Below, piece after piece: positions 33,565-44,080 of a DNA stretch of 64,000 nucleotides. The position numbers and the translations under genes were made by a program. The first letter of the stretch is position 1; every line of letters starts with the position of its first letter. Origin of the DNA: Pseudeuparius sepicola (lineage: Eukaryota > Arthropoda > Insecta > Coleoptera > Anthribidae); NCBI GenBank assembly GCA_963920635.1, contig OY987303.1:42779223-42843222 (forward strand), in the 5' to 3' direction. The notes beneath the pieces were generated by a model. That model saw only the letters and a list, made by a program, of their open reading frames with translations, was not told the DNA's origin and searched no databases.

Positions 33565-33588
33565 GATAATAATAATAATATTAATACA

Positions 33589-35521
33589 CCGTACCTCACG
33601 ACTGGCTCACAGGTATCTTAAAGCTGTATAAAATAGATCATCATACAGTTTCCTTTTTAGAACACGTTGTGACAACCTGGCGCACTAAGATACAACTCAG
33701 AACCGCAAACAGTAACATCGAGACCGACACAATCAACATCCGAAGAGGGATTTTCCAAGGAGATTCACTCAGTCCACTGTGGTTCTGCATGGCGATGAAC
33801 CCTCTATCACATCGGTTGAACTCTACAAAATATGGCTTCGCTATCAAAAGCAACAACGCAGAAGCGATCAAGTTGAATCACCTATTATATTATATGGATG
33901 ATTTAAAACTGATCGCCGCAACCAAAAACCAACTAACGCAAATGCTTAAAATTGTAGAGGAGTTCTCCAGGGACATCGGAATGCTGTTTGGACTGGACAA
34001 GTGAGGCACCCTTAATATTATCCGGGGAAAGCTCGAACAAAGCGCACACGAGATGCATGACGGCCAGGAGATCGAAGCAATGAGCATGGGAGATACATAC
34101 AAGTATCTCGGGATGAAACAAGCTCAAAGGATAGACCATCGAACAATGAAGACTGATTTAACGAACGAATTCATCAAGAGAGTAAGACAAGTAGTGCGAA
34201 CTGATCTTAACAGCAGGAATTTGTTTAAGGCCCTAAACACGTATGCGTGCTCTGTACTCAGCTTTTCGTTCGGGAATAGTGAATTGGACCAACACGGACA
34301 TCAACAACCTGCAACGAAAAGTTAAGACACTACTGACAAAAGCTCATAAACATCATCCCCGTAGCGCCGTAGAAAGAACAACTCTGCCACGTCAACTAGG
34401 AGGAAGAGGATTGGCAGATCTCAGCAAGCAATTGGACCAACAAATATTAAATCTGCGTAATTATTTCTACAGGCAGGCCAACAGTTCCACACTACATAGG
34501 GCTATATGCGGAGCAGACGTCTCAACACCGCTACGTCTGACGGAACACGAGCGCCAAAATCACCACCGAACCGACAACGATAAACTACAGAGGTGGTTGG
34601 GGAAGCCGCTGCACGGGAGGCATCCTAATGAGGTTAGCCAGGAACATGTCGACAAGTTAGCGTCGAACTATTGGCTGACCTCGGGACGAATGTTCCCCGA
34701 GACGGAAGGCTTCCTACTGGCGATACAAGATCTGGTTATACCAACTCGCAACTACCTAAAATTCATTGTAGGAGATGCATAGGTAGTGGATGACAGATGC
34801 AGATACGGGTGCCCAACTTCAGAAACAATCCAGCACATAACAGGAGGATGTCAGATGTTCGCATCAACGGAATATAAGGAACGACACGATTTGGTTGCCA
34901 GGATCTTGCACCAGGAACTGGCGGAAAAACTTCTGCTTGTGCAGGCAGAGAGGATCCCATGTTACAGCTACACACCGGAGCCTGTTCTTGAGAACAGCAA
35001 CTACAAGATGTACTGGGATCGTACAGTTCTGACAGATCAACGAGTTGCCCATAACAGACCGGACCTTATAATAGTTGATAAAATTTCTAGAAAGACAACT
35101 CTGATTGATGTGGCCATCCCGAACAACAACAACCTGCGTGTGAAGCAAGTCGAGAAGATCGAAGTACAGAGACCTAGAAGAACGAATTAGAAGGCAATGG
35201 GAAATGGACAACTTTCAGACGATTCCAATCATCGTGTCAACAACTGGTGCCATACCAAAAAGTTTGCTGAGAAACATCAAAGAGCTGGGTCTAACTGATA
35301 ATCTTTACAGGTCCATGCAGAAAGCGGTACTACTTGCGACAGCCCGAACCGTCAGGAAATTCATGGGGAGTGCAGGAACGTCCAACAACATCAATGTCAC
35401 CTAAGGCCCGATAACATGGCAAGGGTCTTGTCCGAGCCAGATCCTTATGGTATCCAGGATACCCGGGATCTGAGTGAATGTTCCCCAGAGAGGGAGTGCG
35501 AATGCCTTTTGGCTAAGTCGA
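33589..35521 (+). mobile_element. R4/Dong-like non-LTR retrotransposon, copy C (5'-truncated)
   Basis: It begins inside RT motif A (PHDWLTGIL). RT motifs GIFQGDSLSPL (near 33750) and YYMDD (near 33890) are readable. Then come the thumb, zinc finger and endonuclease. The breaks are TGA at 34002, a frameshift near 34250, TAG at 34780 and a 2 bp deletion near 35162. It has a 17 bp segment (near 33648-33664) that copy D lacks. It ends with the same 3' UTR and TAA repeat as the others. Confidence 0.9.
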
Positions 35522-35537
35522 TAATAATAATAATAAT

Positions 35538-38034
35538 ACGAACATCTACAACATGGGAGCCAAACGAGAACTAGGGTTCCACCCACCGAAGGTGCTGCGC
35601 GGGAAATTCAGCCAGCGTTCACAGAGGCGGGATTACAACGACGACGCATGAAATGGACTGGGTCCATGAATGAATGGATTATGCGTATTTTTTACAGGGT
35701 GACAAACTTCAACAAGAGATGATCGGCTACCGACAACAACTGCATGCCGAGTTCTGCAGGGAGTTTCCACACATGCAAGTGTCTGAACAAAGAGTGTCAG
35801 ATCAGTATCGAACTATTCTAAGAAATAACCGAATTCCAGAAACGCGACTTAACTCTATCAAACGGGAAGTTGAGCTAGAGATCCACGGCGAACACATAGA
35901 CATAGATGACAACAACAACAATGGGGAACTTCAAGCGCCTGGACGACAACTAGAAGCCGAAACAGTAGAACCAACAACCGAGAGTCTGGAATCGGTTAAC
36001 GAAAAACATTTTGAAGGCTTAAACGCACATATGAGACAGGCAGTATTGCGATACGAAGGCACAGACCCACTGAGCAGGCCACCGCTACCAAGATTAAATT
36101 CTTCCAGGAAACTCGCGATCGTGCTCGATCTTTATGAACACAAGAATTTTACCAAACTATGTTTCAGTGACACCAACATTAGAACGTATGCACATGTTAA
36201 TCAACTGTGCCGCAACGGCAGTCACCACTGTAATGGGTGCCAAGATCCGAACGGCCCAAGAGTTGAATCGTGCAAGACCAGAACCACGAATGGCTCAATG
36301 GGAAATGCGACTAAATCGGAAGATCGAGAGAACTAGAAGGATCCAGAGGGCGGTGCAGGCAATAATGAGCCGCACCCAAATGCATTCTCGGCATGACCCC
36401 GCGAACATCACTGCTCAACAATGTCTTGACACATTAAAACAAAAACTTTCGGTTTTCACAGGGCGTCTGAGGAGATACAAGGCTAGTAACAACAGGAAAC
36501 GAGACAACAAACTCTTTGAACGATCAGAAAAGGGTTTCTACCGTGCTTTTAATTCTAGCGCCGATGCCACAAATGCGAGTTATCCTAGCAGAGAACAGGT
36601 CGACGGTTTCTGGAGAAATCAACTTGCCACACCAGATCCATACAATGTCAGTGCAAGCTGGATCAGCGAAGAACGCGAGATGGGCCGGAACTATAGCCAG
36701 ATGCAACACGAGCAATTCACAACCGCTGAGGTCTCCGATGTCATCAAGAATTCCCACAACTGGAAGGCACCAGGTCCAGATCATCTCCAAAATTATTGGA
36801 TTAAGAAGTTGTGGTGCACGCATGAACAAATAACTACCTTAATTAATGAAGTCTTGCTCGATCCTCTGAAAATGCCATTGTTTCTTACACAGGGTGCAAC
36901 CTACCTGTTACCAAAAGACCAGCGGAATACGGATAACCCTGCCAAGTACCGCCCAATAACCTGCTTGCCTACGCTGTACAAGATAATCATATCTTGCCTT
37001 ACGCAGCGAATATATGCTCACTGCGAGCGGAACAACATCATTGCAATGCAGCAGAAGGGCTGCTCGAAGGGCGCAATGGGATGCAAAGAGCAACTCATCA
37101 TAGACTCTGTCATCTGCAACCAGGCTCAGTCCAAGCAACGAAACCTCCACGTGGCTTATGTGAACTACAAAAAAGCATTTGATTCCGTACCTCACGACTG
37201 GCTCACAGGTATCTTAAAGCTGTATAAAATAGATCATCATACACGTTATGACAACCTGGCGCACTAAGATACAACTCAGAACCGCAAACAGTAACATCGA
37301 GACCGACACAATGAACATCCGAAGAGGGATTTTCCAAGGAGATTCACTCAGTCCACTGTGGTTCTGCATGGCGATGAACCCTCTATCACATCGGTTGAAC
37401 TCTACAAAATATGGCTTCGCTATCAAAAGCAACAACGCAGAAGCGATCAAGTTGAATGACCTATTATATTATATGGATGATTTAAAACTGATCGTCGCAA
37501 CCAAAAACCAACTAACCAGATATACTGGGATCGTACAGTTCTGACAGATCAACGAGTTGCCCATAACAGACCGGACCTTATAATAGTTGAGAAAATTTCT
37601 AGGAAGACAACTCTGATTGATGTGGCCATCCCGAACAACAACAACCTGCGTGTGAAGCAAGTCGAGAAGATCGCGAAGTACAGAGACTTAGAAGAACGAA
37701 TATAAGGCAATGGGAAATGGACAACGTTCAGACGATTCCAATCATAGTGTCAACAACTGGTGTCATACCAAAAATTTTGCTGAGAAACATCAAAGAGCTG
37801 GATCTAACTGATAATCTTTACAGGTCCATGCAGAAAGCGGTACTACTTGCGACAGCCCGAACCGTCAGGAAATTCATGGGGAGTGCAGGAACGTCCAACA
37901 ACATCAATGTCACCTAAGGCCCGATAACATGGCAAGGGTCTCGTCCGAGTCAGATCCTTATGGTATCCGGGATACCCGGGATCTGAGTGAATGTTCCCCA
38001 GAGAGGGAGTGCGAATGCCTTTTGGCTAAGTCGA
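35538..38034 (+). mobile_element. R4/Dong-like non-LTR retrotransposon, copy D (5' end present, internal deletion)
   Basis: This is the only copy with the 5' region. It starts straight after TAA repeats. A first frame (35674-36336) with a basic and acidic N-terminal region gives way by frameshift near 36190 to the frame 36134-37267, which holds the RT start (NWKAPGPDHLQN near 36755) and AYVNYKKAFDSVPHDW (motif A, near 37160). A 17 bp deletion near 37243 shifts the frame. YYMDD is near 37470. Just after it about 1.07 kb is missing relative to copy C (join at 37518), and the endonuclease and 3' UTR follow. The upstream protein could bind DNA, but I cannot name a domain there. Confidence 0.88.
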
Positions 38035-38039
38035 TAATA

Positions 38040-38140
38040 ATAATAATAATTCTCACCCTCACAATACTTCAAACTAGGAGTACCCCAGAAGCAACCACAT
38101 GCTTGTGCAGGGAGGGGGGCAATTAGATACTATTATTTTA
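38040..38140 (+). repeat. Repeat flanking the R4-like array, direct copy
   Basis: It matches the opposite strand of 27040-27125 over about 95 bp, including the TAA microsatellite side. The sequence beyond 38140 diverges. Confidence 0.75.
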
Positions 38141-38287
38141 TCTTCGTTGCCATTTGCGGCTAGGGCCGACTTTTTTCCCGATAGAACTAGGATAGCATTC
38201 GCTCAAGTACTACGGAAAACCCTAGAAAACCGTAGTAATCCCAGTGAGTGTAGGACAATTAGTAAATCACACGGATAAAGCCTATTT

Positions 38288-38480
38288 AGGAGCAATACCG
38301 TGAACCCACATTTGTCCAGCGCTCTTGGCCATAGCGGTGTTTTTCTTTAAAGACATATGCATGCGCTTGCCTCGAACCAAGGTCGATCGAAGGCAGAAAA
38401 ACATGCAGTCTAAAAAGTCAGCGCCGGTACGAGCGACGCCACCGCGAACATTTTTTATTGCACCTAACCTCAGACTAACG
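38288..38480 (+). repeat. Interspersed repeat, copy 1
   Basis: It matches 62022-62230: AGGAGCAATACC, TTGTCCAGCGCTCTTGGC, GGTGTTTTTCT, AAAGACAT and GAAGGCAGAAAAACATGCAG occur in the same order. It has no coding capacity that I trust. Confidence 0.75.
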
Positions 38481-39137
38481 AATAAAGGGGACGAATTTGT
38501 TTACAAATTTAAGTGAATTGTTGACAGGCAAAGTTGTTTATCTATCCCCATGTTTACAAATATTGGTCCTTTACTGACCTGCCCCAAACAGGTTGTCACA
38601 TTTAAGAGCATCAATAACTAGGAATATCATAAATAAAACCGGCAATTTCTTTAGTAGATGCATTGAACGTAAAATTGCCCCCACTTATAAAATTCACGCG
38701 GAACAGTAAAGTAAAATAACCTTTTCGTGTTCAAGAAAGATTATGTAGGTGTTTTATTATTGACAAAATGGTTATAGTAGAGAACACCCATTACTCTTCG
38801 CACTAATCGGCAACGTTGCGGAAGTTTGACAGGGACCAGTTAGCTCTTGCTCAAATGGTTTGTTTATATTTTATTTGTTTTGGTTTGTGCTTCGGTATTT
38901 GCTTAGTTTTACCAGAGAACAAATGCTAAATTCGAGTTTTTCGTGCGGTTCCAACTTTAAAATATTAAAAAATAGTAAAAAGGTGCATAAAGTGCAAGTG
39001 CCTTTCCTCTAAAGTGAAAAAAGAGAATATTTCGTTCCATAGGTAGTATTTGTAAATACATTTATCTCTTTCATAAAGTGAGAGGGTTCAGCTTACTGTT
39101 TACATCTGTATAAAGAGGCTATAATGCGGTGTCCCCT
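38481..39137. other. No gene recognised
   Basis: AT-rich sequence with no protein-like reading and no match to the other repeats in the window. Confidence 0.5.
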
Positions 39138-39515
39138 TTATTCATTAGTCTGAGCACCTAACTTTGGAAAAACCTTTTTCATAATTTTTTCAACATGCGC
39201 ATTCCATGAAAGAGTATTTGTTATCGTCAGTCCTAAATACTCATATGATGCAATTTCCTTTAATTTAATTTTATTTAGTTTTACATTGATATTAGACACT
39301 TTTTTGTTTTTTTTTATGTTATTAACATCTGTATACATGTTAATAATGTTTATACTTAACTTATTGTAGCACAGCCAGTTGTAATATATATTGAGATCTC
39401 TATTTATATTATTTTCAAGTTTCTTAAGATCATATGCAGATAATATAGTCCTCCTTACGGCAGAATGCGTGCGACGTAAGGGGGAAGAACTCACAAATAT
39501 TATAGAATTAGTCAC
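39138..39515 (-). pseudogene. LINE reverse transcriptase fragment (middle), Jockey/CR1-like
   Basis: The minus-strand frame reads KLENNINRDLNIYYNWLCYNKLSINI, then YLGLTITNTLSWNAHVEKI. This is the typical region after the RT catalytic motif in Jockey/CR1-type LINEs (NKLSLNI-like block, then YLG...L.W..H). It ends at 39138 with FPKLG. The protein region that should come next is at 31690 on the same strand, 7.4 kb away. Confidence 0.75.
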
Positions 39516-40329
39516 AGTTCAGGGGCTGAGCTCAATTTTGTGTAACTCACTGGCTTAATTTTCATATAATTGTTATTTAATTTATTGTTAATATTATTCT
39601 TAACGGTGATGCCTTAGACTATATGGAGGAAGGCAAACCCTTATAACATTGGCAACTATTTCTCGTGCTTAAGAATGCAACGTTCTTCCCTGTTTACTCA
39701 TTTTGAACACGTTAACTCCCGAACATACGAAACGCCACTGAGCTCTCTGAGCCGGCGGAAAAAACTTGCCAGCGGCCTAAAAAATGAGGTCTGTGTGGTA
39801 GACCAAATACGCAGTTAACTTTACGTACTATAGAAACAGGCACAAAACGCGTTGGCTAACTGCGTTTGTCAGCTGACTGCTTGGTAGAAGTGCTGTGTTG
39901 CCGTATTTCAAAGGCGATGGTAGACGCGACGATGTTGAGAAAATTATAATAGGTGTTTTATCACACAGCATTAAAAATAAATGATAAACAAAAATGGGTA
40001 AGTGGTCCCGTGATGCGAGCTTTATTTTTTCGGTATAACAGTTCAGAAACTCGGCTTCAATATGATAAAACTTGTATTCGCCAATAAATAACGACTACTC
40101 GTATAGGAAATCTCACAACTCTGTCCGCATTCTTTAGAAACGTTTTCTTTCGTGCTTTAGACTATACTAGTACTGTGTCATCCGCATACATGAAGTACCT
40201 CGCCCTAAGGTCCACACATTCTCAATGGAAACAAATAAACTTTCCGTAGCATGTTCCAAAGTTCATGCAACGTGCTACATTCGTCATCTTCAGAAACACC
40301 CTATACAATTTTGCGATTAAGTCCCCAGT
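39516..40329. other. No gene recognised
   Basis: Mixed AT-rich sequence. No open frame with family similarity and no repeat partner were seen. Confidence 0.5.
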
Positions 40330-40625
40330 TTATCAGGCCGATTTATCTATAAACGCATTGGGGGCCGGCTGCGAAGCGGCGGCGGCGGCCGACGGCGGGC
40401 CCCATAATGGGGGGTAAACCGCGTTGTTACGCGCTGATTTCATACCGTTATCTGATCGCATTCGCCCCCGACGCGACGCCGGCCGACCGACGATGCCGCC
40501 CGGTCGTAGCGCCCCGACGCATCGCCGCCGTTTCAATTCCGACGACGCGGTAATTACACGCCGCCCAATATTGCCGGTTATGATTCCCGACGACGATCGC
40601 GCGGTATCGATTCGCGTTCGATGAT
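40330..40625. other. GC- and CpG-rich island
   Basis: About 300 bp of strongly GC-rich sequence full of CG dinucleotides (for example GGCGGCGGCGGCCGACGGCG at 40378) stand out from the AT-rich surroundings. Open frames exist on both strands here, but composition alone explains them. It may be a regulatory element or the edge of a host gene. I recognise no protein. Confidence 0.55.
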
Positions 40626-40747
40626 AAATTTAAGCGACTTCCGGTCGTTTAATTTACTTATGAGTGTATATCTACGTTGAAACATAGCTTTATTTTAATC
40701 AACAAAGTTTTTATCAATAAATAGGATGCAATAATGAGAGTTAGTAA

Positions 40748-40783
40748 ATTTAAACGCGCCTCGCTAGGCCCTCGCGTTTAAAT
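40748..40783. other. Perfect inverted repeat (hairpin)
   Basis: ATTTAAACGCG (40748-40758) and CGCGTTTAAAT (40773-40783) are exact reverse complements of 11 bp with a 14-base loop (CCTCGCTAGGCCCT). No flanking open frame suggests a terminator. It may be part of a small element. Confidence 0.75.
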
Positions 40784-41280
40784 ATCTCAATTAGTAATCG
40801 CTTTTTAATATACGAATTAGTTAAAATTTTTTCCGTAAACTGTACTTTGAATAAAACGGAAAATATATTGTTTTCAATTTAGAATTGCTCCCCCCTCCGT
40901 AAAAACACTTTACATAGGTACTCGCCAGCATGCCCGAAAGCGCAGGGGAGACTGTTGTATTCTGGGACAATATTTTTCAAATAATAGCCATAAACAACTG
41001 GTTTTAATTTTTTCCTGGTTTTTATTGTTCTATTACATGGAAGATGTAAAAGTTTAATTAAGCAAATTTATGTAGTGTATCCTAACCATGACAAGGACAA
41101 AGGAAAAGGTTGTCCAGAAAACACCAAAGTTCCACTATACAGGGTGTCCCACTTAAGATATTTTAATTATTTATCTCCTTTATTATGGATTTTAGGAAAA
41201 CAAAAGTTTCAAATAAAAATTATACCTATAAAATTCTCTACAATTGTAGGAAATTGGTTTACATACAGGTTGTTCCATAT

Positions 41281-42598
41281 ACAGGGTGGGCCAACGAAAA
41301 CTGTACACCCCGATTTTCCGGCTTTAAAATAAAAATGTGGAAAAACGCTCGGACCCGTCGATTTTTTATTCGAGGGGGGAACTACTTGTCGGCTTTTTTC
41401 ATCCCCGTAACTTCAACCCCCTACCAGGGTGAAGCACGACCCTCTGACTTTGAATAGGGATGAGGGGTGTTGCGATACCTCATTTTGAAGGTCTCATCGA
41501 GTATATAGCTATAATAGTGAAAGAGGCAATGTGGAAAAATGTCTACCTACTTAATAATCAACAAGAAGACTACTTACTTGTGTGATTAGTTTATTAAATG
41601 CTGGAAATGTCCACCATTCACGCCCATGCAGTGAAATAAGTTTTGTTCGAAACGTCCCCGTGCATTATGTAACATTCCGGGTGTGATTTGACGGCATTCA
41701 TTAGTTATCTGTTTTCGCAAATCATCCAATGATTTAGGCTAAGTAGCATAAATCTTAGATTTCAGATGACCCCATAGAAGAAAGTCAAGTGGAGTCAGAT
41801 CAGGTGACATAGATGGCCACTCAATATGTCCCCTTCTTCCAATCCAATTTTGAGGAAAATTGTTATTTAAAAATTGTCGCACAGGGCTTATGAAATGGGG
41901 CGGTGCGCCATCTTGTTGATGATCGTATTATGATCTTCCTCATTTTCCAATAATTCCAGCACTCCAGAACCTTTTTTTTGTCAAAAAATAACAAATAAAG
42001 AAATGATACTTCTGAAATACCAGTCTGGTAACAATAATATCCTGTCTTTTTTCTATAGGGTCATTGAAATCTAAGATTTATGCTACTCAGCCCAAATCAC
42101 TGGATGATTTGCGAAATCGAATACCTAATTAATAAATGCCGTCAAATTACACCCGAAATATTATGTGAAATGTACGGGAACGTTTCGAACAAAGCTTAGT
42201 TTACTGCATGGGGGGTGAATGGTGGTCATTTCCAGCGCATTTAATAAACTAATCACACAAGTAAGTAGTCTTTTTGTTGTTTATTAAGTAGACACTTTTT
42301 ACACATTGCCTAGTTTACTATTATAGCTGTCATTTCGTTATGGATGATTGACGCGAAATTTTAGGGTCAGATAGTATTCGATAAGACCTTCAAAATGAGG
42401 TATCGTAACACCCCTCATCCCTATTCAAAATCAGAGGGTCGTGCTTTCCCCCGGTAAGGGGTTGAAGTTACGGGAATGAAAAAAACAGACAAGTCGTTCT
42501 CCCTCGAATCAAAAATCGACGGGTCCGAGCGTTTTTCCACATCTTCATTTTAAAGCCAGAAAATCGGGGTGTAAAGTTTTCGTTGGCCCACCCTGTAT
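41281..42598. mobile_element. Palindromic (foldback) Tc1/mariner-like fragment
   Basis: The left arm (41281 to about 41770) and right arm (about 42060-42598) are inverted copies of about 500 bp. Both end in TACAGGGTGGGCCAACGAAAA read inward. Both arms contain the C-terminal part of the same transposase gene, pointing outward. The centre (41770-42060) includes more of the transposase on the left side only. This looks like two 3' ends of a DNA transposon joined tail to tail around a short spacer. Confidence 0.85.
41590..41935 (-). pseudogene. Tc1/mariner (IS630-type DDE) transposase C-terminal fragment
   Basis: The minus strand reads QDGAPPHF, then NWIGRRGHIEWPSMSPDLTP, LDFLLWGHLKSKIYA, a stop, and KSLDDLRKQI. 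QDGAPPH holds the second catalytic Asp and SPDLTPLDF the third acidic position of DDE_3-type transposases. A TAG interrupts it near 41740. The right arm carries a second, plus-strand copy from LKSKIYATQPKSLDDLR (42065-42240) with its own stops. The N-terminal half with the DNA-binding domain is absent. Confidence 0.8.
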
Positions 42599-42783
42599 GT
42601 GGGTACTCATACAACTTTGTTATTTGGTATTGAAAACCCTGTATTCTTATACATTTTTGAATTTCCCGAAATACTCATTTTTAGACGCCCAGCTCTGACA
42701 TACAGAAAACGACAATTAAAATTAAATAAACCCTTTGGGGAAATTATATAGGGTATGTTTGAAGTTTGTAGACAAAGTAGATT

Positions 42784-43313
42784 CTTGAGTAAAAATCTGT
42801 GGTCGGACTTCCATTTTCTTGATTTATTTCTAAACACGACGTTTCGATCAGTACAAATGTCTGATCGTTTTCGAGTAAAAATGAGAAGTACAAGAAAGAG
42901 ATTGAGGTTTATATACAGAGTATTTGCATAATGATTAATCACTAATCACAAAAAGGAGAGACCTTACGATCGGGAACGGCAGAACACGTGTGGACCAACC
43001 AACACCGAATTAATTGGTCAGATGCGAAAATCATCGAAAAGGAGCCCCACTGGTACCGAAGGAAATTTAAAGAAGCAGTCTACATAGAAAAAAAAACAAT
43101 CATTCAGCCAAGTGTCGACATTACCAATATTTGGCGCCCTCTGGTCAAGCAGGCGGGGGGAAAACTGCGGCAATCCAATGGCGCCAACACGGATTAGTGA
43201 TTAATCATTATGCAAATACTCTGTATATAAACTTCAATTTCTTTCTGGTACTTCTCATTTTCACTCTAAAACGATCAGATCAATGGAAGTCCGACCGCAG
43301 ATTTTTTACTCGA
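42784..43313 (+). mobile_element. Penelope-like element fragment between inverted arms
   Basis: The left arm 42784-42947 and right arm 43192-43313 are inverted copies (GATTAGTGATTAATCATTATGC in one, its complement in the other, then GTATTTGCATA, CTGATCGTTTTCGAGT and GTCGGACTTCCATT blocks). Between them is a GIY-YIG-type endonuclease C-terminus. Penelope-like elements often have terminal repeats in mixed orientations. The minus strand of the left arm contains ACTGATCGAAACGTCGTG, which resembles a hammerhead core lacking stem II. Confidence 0.75.
42965..43197 (+). pseudogene. Penelope-like GIY-YIG endonuclease C-terminal fragment
   Basis: The frame reads AEHVWTNQHRINWSDAKII, then EKEPHWYRRKFKEAVYIEK and NIWRPL. 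The HxxxxxHxIxW block, the R-x2-KEA helix with Glu and the final WRPL are typical of the C-terminal end of Penelope-like element proteins, after the GIY and YIG strands. The ATG at 42988 is not a true start; the frame is open upstream to the inverted arm. The RT is missing. The stop is at 43195-43197, directly at the right arm. Confidence 0.75.
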
Positions 43314-43620
43314 CTATATAAGGTAGGTTAGCGTATAACTTGAGGCATTTGATACGTCTGTGGAAAAACGACTCCTTTTTTTGCCACCATGACACCCTTT
43401 TTATTTTACCAGTCGATAGTGCCAATTTTTCTTAACATTTTATATATTTACTATTTTGCAATAGTTGAAAAGTTATTCGCCAAAACTGTTATAATTTCGA
43501 CACAGGTTAATCCAGGCTGCCACGGATGTCTTCAGAAGTTGAGGGTTTTCCAGCTTAAATATGTCTGGTAGGTGCCTGTCAGTTTTATTCCAATCATTTT
43601 GACTAGTATTTTCAAGGGGT
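43314..43620. other. No gene recognised
   Basis: AT-rich spacer between the Penelope-like fragment and the MITE copy; short open frames only. Confidence 0.5.
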
Positions 43621-43918
43621 AATTTAAGCGCGCCGGCATTATTGTTGACAATAATTTATAAACCAAGTGACATTTCCTCAGCCGCGATTGTCTTTTCAAT
43701 GTCCACGGCTAATATGATTTTCCAAGCGTTAAGCAAACCCCGCATTTTATGGGCGAAAAATGGGTTTTTCGTAAATTAACAGAAAATTACTGCATTTAGG
43801 TATAGGAAACCTTACACAAAGTTGTCATCATTTTTAGTGGTGAATAAGATCGAATTAAAAAAATGGGGGTTTCCATTTGAAAATTTCGAGATTTAAGCAC
43901 ATTTTGAATGTAATTTTT
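43621..43918. repeat. MITE-like interspersed repeat, copy 2 (right end lost)
   Basis: It matches 3600-3890 closely. The left end AATTTAAGCGCGCCGGCATT is intact, but the right inverted terminus is replaced from about 43919 by another repeat that contains AACACCCTGTATAAG. Confidence 0.78.
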
Positions 43919-44080
43919 ATTCATATTTTGTGAACACCCTGTATAAGAACGGATTTATTTCTCAGCAGAGATCACTAGGTCAGGGCTTCTGTTACACAAT
44001 GCCAAAAATTCGTTTTGAAACTTCGCGGCACCTGTATTTTTTTCGGAAAAATGCAAATATCTCAAAAACGGTTGGATTTT

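Noticed and set aside
31690..35211. Several minus-strand open frames across the R4-like copies
   Set aside because: They lie opposite the real endonuclease and finger coding frames and repeat in each copy for that reason only.
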